DNA of 45,588 nucleotides, from contig JAJZUL010000028.1 in assembly GCA_021848545.1 (NCBI GenBank), positions 1-45,588 on the forward strand. Reading direction: 5' to 3'. The notes below the pieces were generated by a model. It was given only the letters and a program-made list of their open reading frames with translations. It had not been told where the DNA came from and made no database searches. The DNA comes from Pseudomonadota bacterium. Its GTDB lineage: Bacteria > Pseudomonadota > Alphaproteobacteria > Rhodospirillales > Magnetospirillaceae. Within the stretch, counting starts at the first letter, position 1. Each line of letters opens with the position of its first letter. The position numbers were made by a program, and so were the translations under genes. Below are positions 24,301 to 31,062 of the stretch, piece after piece.

Positions 24301-24540
24301 TCCTTCGCCGAAGCCATTCGCGGCCGGGTGGCGGTGGGTAATCTTTACGTCAACCGCAGCATGATCGGCGCGGTGGTGGGGACGCAGCCGTTCGGTGGCG
24401 AGGGGTTGTCGGGAAGCGGTCCCAAAACCGGCGGGCCTTTCACCCTGTACCGTTATGCGACCGAACGGACCTATACGGTCAATCGCGCGGCCAGCGGCGG
24501 CGACATGTCCCTGTTGGCCATGTCCGACGACGATTTGTGA
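21385..24540 (+). CDS. putA: Bifunctional proline dehydrogenase / L-glutamate gamma-semialdehyde dehydrogenase
   Basis: PutA oxidises proline to glutamate in two steps, with FAD then NAD. The proline dehydrogenase barrel (about 100-480) shows RLVKGAYWDSEIKRAQERG and the FAD-site region. The aldehyde dehydrogenase half (about 530-1020) has catalytic Cys835 in SAGQRCSALR and Glu801 in AETGG, with the expected 34-residue spacing. The N-terminus lacks the ribbon-helix-helix DNA-binding domain of E. coli PutA, so this one should not repress its own gene. Length 1051 residues fits short type A PutA. Start ATG 21385 (GTG 21382 is equivalent), with GGGGGAG upstream. Repeat copy B lies directly upstream. 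Confidence 0.98.
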   Translation: MLEFLQPIEDTPLRQAIRAALSRDEAACDAILLERAALDPDAAHRIETEAVRLVNEVRRRRSRTGDLDTFLSEYRLSTREGVVLMCLAEALLRIPDPGTADELIRDKIADIDWSRHLGHSDALLVNASTWALMLSGRLMGREGHGSEGVETTTKRLVARLGEPVVRQALSQAMRIMGRQFVMGRTITEALDRAKTLERNGFRHSFDMLGEAARTKADTERYYHAYADAITVIGKAAAGLGPVAGPGISVKLSALHPRFEYGQRDRMAEELVPRLGELCRLAKSADIGLTIDAEEADRLEPTLDVLRVLVGDPALAGWDGLGIAVQAYQKRASTVVDWVLDLARAGRRRLMVRLVKGAYWDSEIKRAQERGLDYYPVFTRKAATDVSYLVCARALLAAKGAVYPQFATHNAHTVAAVCEWARGRQDWEFQRLHGMGDVLYGQIVSGDGGVHCRTYAPVGSHEELLPYLVRRLLENGANMSFVNRIADDAEPVARIVANPIEALKSSPSHMASHLRLPADLYQPERRAARGWNLSDPVALAALSAELEAAGRQTFTAVPVVSGNDILAGAAVAVRDPSDQRRVIGTVISAAPEDAAHAVRHAAVAAPVWDRLGGVARAAILDRAADLYEQSAAELMWLAIREAGKTVDDAVAEVREAVDFLRYYAARAREDFSSPRSLPGVTGETNVLSLHGRGVFACISPWNFPLAIFTGQVAAALAAGNGVVAKPAEQTPLIAARAVRLLHEAGIPADILHLLPGDGEIGGVLVAQPEIAGVAFTGSVATAWAIQHALAAKEGPIVPFIAETGGINAMIVDSSALPEQVVADVVVSAFRSAGQRCSALRLLFLQDEIHDRIVGMLAGAARELTIGDPGLLSTDVGPVIDSQARADLRDYVLRMKETAGVRLLFEGAVPEDAAHGLFVPPCAFAIDRAEMLTREVFGPVLHVVRYRACDLDQVLDSINAAGYGLTLGVQSRVDSFAEAIRGRVAVGNLYVNRSMIGAVVGTQPFGGEGLSGSGPKTGGPFTLYRYATERTYTVNRAASGGDMSLLAMSDDDL

Positions 24541-24543
24541 TGA

Positions 24544-24572
24544 CGGGCGTGACGCCGGTTACGTCACGCCCG
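24544..24572. terminator. Bidirectional terminator between putA and DUF2892 gene
   Basis: An 11-bp perfect stem CGGGCGTGACG / CGTCACGCCCG (24544-24554 with 24562-24572) is followed by GTTTGGTT on the plus strand. It lies 3 nt after the putA stop and 8 nt before the convergent stop. Confidence 0.8.
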
Positions 24573-24579
24573 GTTTGGT

Positions 24580-24768
24580 TCACGGCGTGCGGCAGGTCTT
24601 GATGCCGAAGGGCAGATAGGCGGGACACCAGCCGATGGCGCCGGTAACAAGCGGCACCACGCCGATATAGCCCCACCAGCCAATGACATGCATCACGGCG
24701 AGAACGATAAGAACCAGACCGACAACGATGCGGGCGATGCGGTCGAAACCGCCGACGTTGCGAGACAT
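24580..24768 (-). CDS. DUF2892 (YgaP-like transmembrane) protein
   Basis: The 62-residue inner membrane protein has two hydrophobic helices (RIVVGLVLIVLAVMHVIG and IGVVPLVTGAIGWCPAY). It ends with the family motif CPAYLPFGIKTC, holding two conserved cysteines. In YgaP this membrane part is fused to a rhodanese domain; here it is alone. The ATG at 24768 has AGGGG upstream. Monocistronic. Function of the isolated domain is unknown; thiol or sulfide-related roles have been suggested for the family. Confidence 0.92.
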   Translation of the reverse strand: MSRNVGGFDRIARIVVGLVLIVLAVMHVIGWWGYIGVVPLVTGAIGWCPAYLPFGIKTCRTP

Positions 24769-24850
24769 GAAGCACCCCTAAAAAGTCGCTGGACGACGCA
24801 GTGTAACCGAAGCGGTCTGAAACGGCCACTGCGTTGAAAGTCGGCCGGTT

Positions 24851-25363
24851 TTACGTCTCTTCGCTATGGTAGGACAGATTGAGTTCTCCCGCGGTATTGG
24901 CGATGGTCGCGAGACAGGCTTCGATCCTGTCGGGAATGGCCACGGAAAAACGGGTTACGTACAGCCCCTGTTCGGGGACGCGCTGGGCGTCCATATGGAC
25001 GATGTTGGCATGAAATTCCCCGAACACCTCCGACAGACGGGCCACCAATCCGGGCCGGTCGCCACCGCTGACCACGATGCGGTGGGTGACCCGCCCGCTT
25101 GGGCCATGGGCGGTGTCGAGATCGAACGGGCGGATGGTGAGGCGGGCATTGGCGAGTTCGGGAAGCGACAGCATTTCCGCCTCTAATTCCGCCGGCGTGA
25201 AATGGTCCGGGACGTCGCAAACCGACGTGAATTCGGCGCCGCTTCCCAGCATCGAAAAACTGCTGTCGCCCAGATTGACGCCGATTTCGAACAAGCGTCC
25301 GGTGATGGCGGCGATCAGGCCGGTACGGTCGGGGCAAAATACGGTGATCAGGACGGCGCTCAT
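24851..25363 (-). CDS. Tandem ACT-domain protein (GcvR-like)
   Basis: Two ACT domains fill the 170 residues: the first at about 4-75 (FCPDRTGLIAAITGRLFEIG) and the second at about 92-165 (GGDRPGLVARLSEVFGEFHA). The layout matches the glycine cleavage system regulator GcvR, in which ACT domains bind an amino acid and modulate a partner. No DNA-binding domain is present. Its ATG overlaps the TGA of the upstream glycosyltransferase gene by 4 nt (25360-25363), so the two are translated together. A formyltetrahydrofolate deformylase is excluded because the catalytic domain is missing. Confidence 0.85.
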   Translation of the reverse strand: MSAVLITVFCPDRTGLIAAITGRLFEIGVNLGDSSFSMLGSGAEFTSVCDVPDHFTPAELEAEMLSLPELANARLTIRPFDLDTAHGPSGRVTHRIVVSGGDRPGLVARLSEVFGEFHANIVHMDAQRVPEQGLYVTRFSVAIPDRIEACLATIANTAGELNLSYHSEET

Positions 25364-27444
25364 GTCGGTCTCCCGCGTGATGGGTCATGATGACCGCCGC
25401 CGGCGCCTTTGCAAGCCTCTTCCGGATGTGGGGCGGCAATCTCGATATCGGCCGGTTTCCGCCTCTGGGCATGGCGGTCCCACATCGTCCGGTATCCCGC
25501 TTCCAGGGACAGGGCGAAACGGGCCGGATCGAACAAGGGGGCCGTGGGCAGGAACGACGACAGCCGGGCGCGAATGTTGTTCAGGCGATCGGGGGCGCGT
25601 CCCAACGCTATGGCCAGTTCCACCATGGCCGAGGGTGTCGGCGCGATCAAATCCTCAAGGCCGGTCGCCGACAGGGCGGATGCCGCCACCCGCGACGCCA
25701 GCCGGTTGCCGGCGACGGTCAGCAACGGCACCCCCGCCCGCAGGCAGTCGGCGGCGGTGGTGTGGGCGCCGCAGGTCAGGGAATCCAGGAACAGGTCGGC
25801 CGCGCCCAGGCGGGCGAGATGGTCCCCGCGCGGCAAGGGGGGCGCCCAGATCAGGCGGCCGGGATCGATGCCCGCCGCGCGCGCCGCCGCTTCAAGGCGG
25901 GGTATGGCCGCATCGGGGGGCGCCAGCATCCACAGGACCGATCCTTCGACGGCGGCCAGGACCGCCATCCATGATTGGAAACTGGCGCGGTCGAGCTTGC
26001 GATGGCCATTGAAGGAGCAAAAAACGATTCCCGTGGCCGGCAGCCCCAAAGCGTCGCGCGGCGCCGGCGGCGCGGGCGGAGTCCAGGCCAGATTGGGCTG
26101 ATAGGAATGGGGCAGGTAGGCCAGGCTTTCGGAAAAGTGGCTTCTGTGTTCGGGCGGCACCAGGACTTTGTCCACCAGGACGTAATCCATCCACGGCGCT
26201 CCCGACGTCGCGGCCAGGCCAAGCCAGGCGACCTGGACCGGCGCCGGCCGGCGGGCGGCGATGCCGGGGCGGGCGTGACGGGTATAGACCGACATATCCA
26301 CTAGAATGTGAACGCCGTCGGCGGCGATGCGCCGGGCGGCCTCGTCGTCGGTAAGAGCGGACAGGTCGACGAAGGCGCGGCAATCGCGGGCCATGCGCGC
26401 CCGCCAGTCCGAGCCGTCGTCGGGACCGGTGGAATAGGCGATGGCGGCGACCCGGTCCGGCCGGTGATGGCCAAAGATGTCGCCGGCCAGATGCATGGTG
26501 GCGTGTTCGCGGAAATCCGGCGACAGGTAGCCGATGGTCAGCGGGCCCGGCGCCTGGACGGAGCGGGGGACCGGGCGCACTTTTTCCCCCACCCGGAAGG
26601 CGGCTTCGGATTGGGCGATCTGGCGGATTTCGGGGCCGTCGAACGGAAAGAAGATGGCGTCCTGTGTGGCCAGAAACAATTGCCGGTCTGCCGATGGTGA
26701 ACGGAGGCGGGCGACATGGTCCGGCAGTTCGGCGCGCAACGCGGCGAACAGCTTTTCCTCCTCGTCCCAATCCGCCAATTCGCGGTAGGTCCGCAGCAAA
26801 TGTCCTTTGGGCGCGGACAGGGTGGGGGCGATCGTGACCGCGCGGCGCAGGTGAACCAGGGCGTCGGCGGGACGGCCCAGCCTGAGCAGGCAATGGCCGG
26901 TCATCGCCGCCAATTCGCCGCTGCCGGGATGAAGGGCGACGGCCCGTTCCAGGGCCGGCAGGGCTTGTTCCGGCGATTGGCCGGCCAGCAGCTGGCAATA
27001 ATTGACGTGCCCGGGCAGATAGCCGGGGCTGGTCGCGGTCAGGCGCGCGCCTACCACCGCCGCCTCTTCCAGGCGATTGAGGCGGCGATAGGCATTGCCC
27101 AGGGCCAGCAGACATTCCGGATCGCCGCTTCGCGCCAGATCGTCGAGCAGGGGAAGCGCCTCGGCCGCCCGATTCATAGCCAGCAACGCCTTGGCCTTGC
27201 TGAACCGGGCGGCGCCGTGGGCGGGCTCCCGCGCCAGGATATGGTCGAGATGGGCCACGGCTTCGCCATGGCGCCCGGTCTGCAGCAGCATCAGGGCGAG
27301 ATTGTAGCGGGCCGCGCCGTAACCGGGCGCAGTCGCCACCACTTTTTCCATGATCGCGATGGCTTGGCGCCATTTGCCGGACTGAGCCAGACTCACCGCC
27401 TTGGCCATGTCCCGATCGGGATTGGGTGGGGTCATGGCCGCCAT
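25360..27444 (-). CDS. TPR-containing O-GlcNAc transferase-like glycosyltransferase (GT41/SPINDLY type)
   Basis: The 694-residue protein has about six tetratricopeptide repeats (about 10-235: VVATAPGYGAARYNLALMLL, and similar). A GT41 catalytic region follows (about 295-670) with the signatures GYLSPDFREH, ILVDMSVYTRHARPG, PAPVQVAWLG, CSFNGHRKLD and HTTAADCLRAGVPLLTVAGN. The usual PYNGHTT is TCGAHTT here. Bacterial relatives transfer sugars to protein Ser/Thr or act in cell-surface glycosylation. ATG 27444 or 27435 is the start. A TPR region that binds protein substrates is consistent with a protein glycosyltransferase, but target and donor cannot be read from the sequence. Confidence 0.92.
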   Translation of the reverse strand: MAAMTPPNPDRDMAKAVSLAQSGKWRQAIAIMEKVVATAPGYGAARYNLALMLLQTGRHGEAVAHLDHILAREPAHGAARFSKAKALLAMNRAAEALPLLDDLARSGDPECLLALGNAYRRLNRLEEAAVVGARLTATSPGYLPGHVNYCQLLAGQSPEQALPALERAVALHPGSGELAAMTGHCLLRLGRPADALVHLRRAVTIAPTLSAPKGHLLRTYRELADWDEEEKLFAALRAELPDHVARLRSPSADRQLFLATQDAIFFPFDGPEIRQIAQSEAAFRVGEKVRPVPRSVQAPGPLTIGYLSPDFREHATMHLAGDIFGHHRPDRVAAIAYSTGPDDGSDWRARMARDCRAFVDLSALTDDEAARRIAADGVHILVDMSVYTRHARPGIAARRPAPVQVAWLGLAATSGAPWMDYVLVDKVLVPPEHRSHFSESLAYLPHSYQPNLAWTPPAPPAPRDALGLPATGIVFCSFNGHRKLDRASFQSWMAVLAAVEGSVLWMLAPPDAAIPRLEAAARAAGIDPGRLIWAPPLPRGDHLARLGAADLFLDSLTCGAHTTAADCLRAGVPLLTVAGNRLASRVAASALSATGLEDLIAPTPSAMVELAIALGRAPDRLNNIRARLSSFLPTAPLFDPARFALSLEAGYRTMWDRHAQRRKPADIEIAAPHPEEACKGAGGGHHDPSRGRPT

Positions 27445-27557
27445 GCCAAGTCAAGTTCCGCCGGCATGACAGTCCCGATGTCCGGGGATAGAATGCCGCC
27501 GCGCAGCCGTTGCCCGAGCGAACCCGGAAGCGGCGCGCCGGGAAAAGGAGACGCAGA

Positions 27558-28376
27558 GTGGTCGCGACCATCAAGCTGGGGAATTACAGCTATTCCTGCC
27601 AACCGCGTTGGGGATACGGTTTGCCGCCGCACCCGATCCTGCACGATCAGATCGCCGCGGCGCGATCGGTCTATGCCGCGCAGCTCGACCGGTTCGTGGC
27701 CCTGACGCCCCATTTGTCGGCCATTCCTCTTGAAGCCGCCGAGGATTCGCCCGATCCGCGTTGGATCAATCCCTGGTTCACCGGCTATGACGCCGTGGCC
27801 CTGTACGGCATGCTGGCCACTCATAATCCCCGTCTGATGATCGAAATCGGATCGGGAAATTCCACCAAATTCGCCCGCCGGGCCATCCGCGACCACGATC
27901 TCAGAACCCGTTTCGTGTCCATCGATCCCGAGCCCCGCGCCGAAATCGATTCCCTGTGCGACGAGGTGCTGCGCACGCCGGCGGAAGCGGTGGATTCCAG
28001 CGTATTCAGCCGGTTGAAACCCGGCGATATCCTGTTCATCGACAGTTCCCATCGCAGCTTCGAGAATTCCGACGTCACCGCCTTGTTTCTGGAGGTTCTT
28101 CCGAACCTGGATCCCGGAATCATCGTTCACGTCCACGATATCTATCTTCCCTACGATTATCCGCCCCAGTCCGAAGGGTTGTTGTACAACGAACAATACC
28201 TTCTGGCCGCTCTTCTTATGGGGGGGCGGTGGCTGGAACCCTTGTTCCCCGCCTTTTACATCTCCCAGGAAGCGTCCCTTGCCCGCCGGGCTTTACCGAT
28301 TTGGCAGTCGGTGAGCAGCCCGGCCTTTCCGGCCCCCAGCAATTCATTCTGGATGAAGATCAAGAAACGAAAATAA
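27558..28376 (+). CDS. Class I SAM-dependent methyltransferase
   Basis: The 272-residue protein fits the Methyltransf_24 family. Motif I is LMIEIGSGNSTKFARRA, an acidic residue ends the next strand in FVSIDPEPR, and DILFIDSSHRSFENSD carries the motif near the catalytic site. A conserved HVHDIYLPYDYP follows. Relatives methylate sugars or small surface molecules, and the gene is divergent from the GT41 gene, so a role in glycan modification is a reasonable guess. I chose GTG 27558 because AAAAGGAG lies 6-8 nt upstream; the longer frame to 27510 adds a low-complexity Arg-rich stretch. Confidence 0.88.
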   Translation: MVATIKLGNYSYSCQPRWGYGLPPHPILHDQIAAARSVYAAQLDRFVALTPHLSAIPLEAAEDSPDPRWINPWFTGYDAVALYGMLATHNPRLMIEIGSGNSTKFARRAIRDHDLRTRFVSIDPEPRAEIDSLCDEVLRTPAEAVDSSVFSRLKPGDILFIDSSHRSFENSDVTALFLEVLPNLDPGIIVHVHDIYLPYDYPPQSEGLLYNEQYLLAALLMGGRWLEPLFPAFYISQEASLARRALPIWQSVSSPAFPAPSNSFWMKIKKRK

Positions 28377-28385
28377 CGCATTGAT

Positions 28386-29159
28386 TTAAATTGTTAATTC
28401 CGCCCATCCATCGGGCCTCTTTTCGAAGCGGAAACGACCGATCGGGTGAAATGCTTCGCCGGACCATCCTTGCAGCGCGACGTCGATGTGCGGCATGTCG
28501 ATGTGGATCAGGCCGTAGCCGTTGGCGTCCGCCCTGAGGCGGGTGGAGCAGGCGGTGGTTGCCTGGATCAGGATGCTGGTGGCGTTGTCGGGACCGGTGA
28601 TCAGCCCGACATGGGCGTGGTGGACATGGCCGGTCAGAATCAGATCGATATCGCGACGAACCAGGGCTTCAAAGGAATGACCGAAGGCGTGGGTATGGGG
28701 GTGATGCAGAAAGGCGATCCGGCAGGCGGCGCCGTTCGATGCCGTCACCACGCGTTGGATATGATCGAGATGGCGGGTCCGTAATTTCCCGCTGGTCCAT
28801 CGAAAGGGACGGGTGCTGTCCAACCCGATGGCCACGATCTCCTCGTCGGTCCAGATGGGCCAGACGTCGTGGCCGGCGAGATGGCGGCGAAAGCGCGCCC
28901 TCGGCGCCAGCAGACGTGACAATGGCCGGTAGATCGGCGCCAGATCGTGATTGCCGGGAACGATCACCGCCGGGCAGGGCAGGCGGGCGAGAAAGGCGCG
29001 GGCCTCGGTGAACTGGCTGGCCCGGGCCCGTTGGGTGAGATCGCCGGAAATGATGGCGAGGTCGGGCTTATGGCGCGCGAGATCGGCGATCAGACCGTCC
29101 ACCACCGCCGCGTCGGTGCGCCCGAAATGCAGATCGGACAGATGGGCCACGATTCTCAT
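28386..29159 (-). CDS. Metallophosphoesterase (calcineurin-like)
   Basis: The 257 residues contain the full metal-binding set of the calcineurin-like phosphoesterase fold: SDLHFGRTD near the N-terminus, ISGDLTQRA, VPGNHD, FLHHPHTH and LTGHVHHAHVG. The protein is cytoplasmic by sequence; substrates of this family range from cyclic nucleotides to UDP-diacylglucosamine and phospholipids. The ATG at 29159 overlaps the stop of the lipid-kinase-like gene by 4 nt (ATGA), giving translational coupling. A longer frame to 29369 runs inside the upstream gene and is rejected. Confidence 0.93.
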   Translation of the reverse strand: MRIVAHLSDLHFGRTDAAVVDGLIADLARHKPDLAIISGDLTQRARASQFTEARAFLARLPCPAVIVPGNHDLAPIYRPLSRLLAPRARFRRHLAGHDVWPIWTDEEIVAIGLDSTRPFRWTSGKLRTRHLDHIQRVVTASNGAACRIAFLHHPHTHAFGHSFEALVRRDIDLILTGHVHHAHVGLITGPDNATSILIQATTACSTRLRADANGYGLIHIDMPHIDVALQGWSGEAFHPIGRFRFEKRPDGWAELTI

Positions 29160-30064
29160 GGTCCGGTTCCGCCGTCCGTCGGCATCATGACCAGCAGGGC
29201 TTTGGGGCGTTTCCGAAAGATCAGCGGCAAATGCATGACGGTGACCTCGCCGTCCAGCGACAGCATCACCCGGCGATGGCGATTGACCACCCGCAAGGTT
29301 TCGGCGCGGTAGGAGGCGAGAAGGCGGGCGATCCGCCAATGACCGATCAGGGCGTTGATGGCCAGCCATATCAGCGACAGCCGCGTGGCGCAGCGGACCA
29401 CATGGACCTCCAGCAGGTCGCCGGCCAGGGCGACGCGGTGAAAGGGCGGGCGATTGTCGCGCCAGGGATTGTTGGTGACCACCAGGGCCGGCGTCGCCAC
29501 TTCGGTCGTTTCGTCATCGACGGTCACGCTGGCCCGGACCAGAGGGTAGCGGCGCAACGCCCGCAGGGCGGCCAAAGCCATGGCCGGCCATTTATGCATG
29601 CCGCCCCGCTGCAGATGATCACGGCGGCGCACCATCCAGGGATGCATGCCCATCGACGCCCAGATGGCGAAAGGAACGCCGTTGACTTCGGCCAGGTCAA
29701 TGGCGACGGCCTCGGTTCTGGTGAGACGGCGGGCGGCCTCGAAGGGATCCTGCGGCAGATCCAGATCGCGGGCCAACAGGTTCATGGTGCCCAGAGGCAA
29801 CAGGCCCAGCGGCCGGTCCCGTCCCAATCCCGCCAGGATGGCCGTCAGAATGGTTCCGTCGCCGCCGCCGATGACCACCGCGTCCATATCGTCGCGACCG
29901 GCAAGGGTGGACAGGGTCGCGGAAAGATCGCGATGGCCGCAAATCGCCATGTCGACCCGATGGCCGGCATTCCGGAAAATCTCGGCGATGGAGGTGGCGG
30001 TCGGTTCCAAAGGAAGCCGTCGGAAGGCTCCGGCCGAGCGATTGATGACCAGCGACAAATGCAT
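29156..30064 (-). CDS. Diacylglycerol/lipid kinase family protein (YegS-like)
   Basis: The DAGK catalytic domain has the nucleotide-binding motif GGGDGT at 66-71 and the following LGLLPLGTMNLLARDLDLP, typical of YegS/DgkB/sphingosine-kinase-like proteins. The C-terminal beta-sandwich runs through DDETTEVATPALVVTNNPW. It should phosphorylate a lipid at the inner membrane face; the exact lipid is unknown. It is coupled to a metallophosphoesterase downstream, an arrangement that suggests opposing or consecutive phosphate chemistry. Length 302 residues, start ATG 30064. The gene is divergent from mepA. Confidence 0.93.
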   Translation of the reverse strand: MHLSLVINRSAGAFRRLPLEPTATSIAEIFRNAGHRVDMAICGHRDLSATLSTLAGRDDMDAVVIGGGDGTILTAILAGLGRDRPLGLLPLGTMNLLARDLDLPQDPFEAARRLTRTEAVAIDLAEVNGVPFAIWASMGMHPWMVRRRDHLQRGGMHKWPAMALAALRALRRYPLVRASVTVDDETTEVATPALVVTNNPWRDNRPPFHRVALAGDLLEVHVVRCATRLSLIWLAINALIGHWRIARLLASYRAETLRVVNRHRRVMLSLDGEVTVMHLPLIFRKRPKALLVMMPTDGGTGP

Positions 30065-30163
30065 GAGCTATGACAGGCTGACGGCTTCGTTCTGTCAATC
30101 CCACCCGCTTGTAAGCGAACCCGCTCCAGGCCCATGCTGAAGGACCGGGTAGGGGGAACCGAC

Positions 30164-31030
30164 ATGGCGCGATGGATCACTTCGATTTCGATGGTAATGG
30201 CGGCGGCGATTTCGATGTCCGCGCCGAAAGCCCTGGCCGCCGATCCCTGGGGGCTTGTCCGTTCGCCCTCGCCGGGGCCGTCCCTGGCGATCGGATCGCC
30301 GTCCGATGGTTGTCTGGCCGGCGCGAAGACGCTGGCGGTGCGCGGCCCCGGCTGGCGGGAGGTCTATCCGGCCCGCCACCGCTTTTATGGGCACCCGGCT
30401 TTGATCGCCTTCGTCCACCGTCTGGCGGCCGAGGTCAGGGCGCGCCACATGGGAACCCTGCTGCTCGGTGATCTGGCGCAACCGCGCGGCGGCCCCATGA
30501 GTTCCGGCCATCGCAGTCACCAATTGGGCCTGGATGTGGATGTCTATCTGCATCTCGCCCATCATCCCCTGACGGTGACGGGACGGGCGCGGCTGGAAAC
30601 CATATCGATGGTCGATGGCGGCGCGATCAATTTCCAAGCCTGGGGGCGGCCGCAAATGCGGCTGCTACGGCTGGCCGCGCGCGATCCGGCGGTGGGGCGT
30701 ATTTTCGTCAATCCCGCCATCAAGCGGCATCTCTGCCGAACCCTCACCGGAAAGCGCGCCTGGCTGCGCAAGATCCGCCCATGGTGGGGGCATCGGCGGC
30801 ATTTCCATGTGCGCCTGATCTGTCCCCACGGCGATTACGCCTGTGTTTCCCAAGCCCCTATACCGCCCGGCGATGGCTGTGATGCGACCTTGGCCTGGTG
30901 GTTCACGCCGGCGGCCAAGGTGCCGACGCCGCCCGTCCATGCCGGTCCGCCGGTTCTGCCGGCGGCCTGCGGCCGGGTTCTGGCGGACCGCGCCGTGCCT
31001 GCCGGGCGGCGATCGCTCAGCCGGCGATAG
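30164..31030 (+). CDS. mepA: Penicillin-insensitive murein endopeptidase
   Basis: MepA cuts D-Ala-meso-DAP cross-links in peptidoglycan in the periplasm. A signal peptide is clear (MARWITSISMVMAAAISMSA, then cleavage near ALAAD). Zinc ligands lie in SSGHRSHQLGLDVDV and in RRHFHVRL. Four or more cysteines (DGCLAG, HLCRTL, RLICPHGDYAC) match the disulfide pattern of the family. ATG 30164 has GGGGGAA upstream; the frame is open further to 30134 but would spoil the signal peptide. The C-terminus is longer than in E. coli by a Pro-rich stretch. Confidence 0.95.
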   Translation: MARWITSISMVMAAAISMSAPKALAADPWGLVRSPSPGPSLAIGSPSDGCLAGAKTLAVRGPGWREVYPARHRFYGHPALIAFVHRLAAEVRARHMGTLLLGDLAQPRGGPMSSGHRSHQLGLDVDVYLHLAHHPLTVTGRARLETISMVDGGAINFQAWGRPQMRLLRLAARDPAVGRIFVNPAIKRHLCRTLTGKRAWLRKIRPWWGHRRHFHVRLICPHGDYACVSQAPIPPGDGCDATLAWWFTPAAKVPTPPVHAGPPVLPAACGRVLADRAVPAGRRSLSRR

Positions 31031-31062
31031 ACTCCGGCGGCGGGCGCGGGCATGCTACCCCC

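Noticed and set aside
29160-29369. N-terminal extension of the metallophosphoesterase
   Set aside because: It lies inside the kinase gene in another frame; the conserved start is MRIVAHLSDLHF at 29159.
30898-31062. N-terminal extension of dnaE
   Set aside because: It overlaps the end of mepA and adds non-conserved residues; the PHP domain begins right after ATG 31063.
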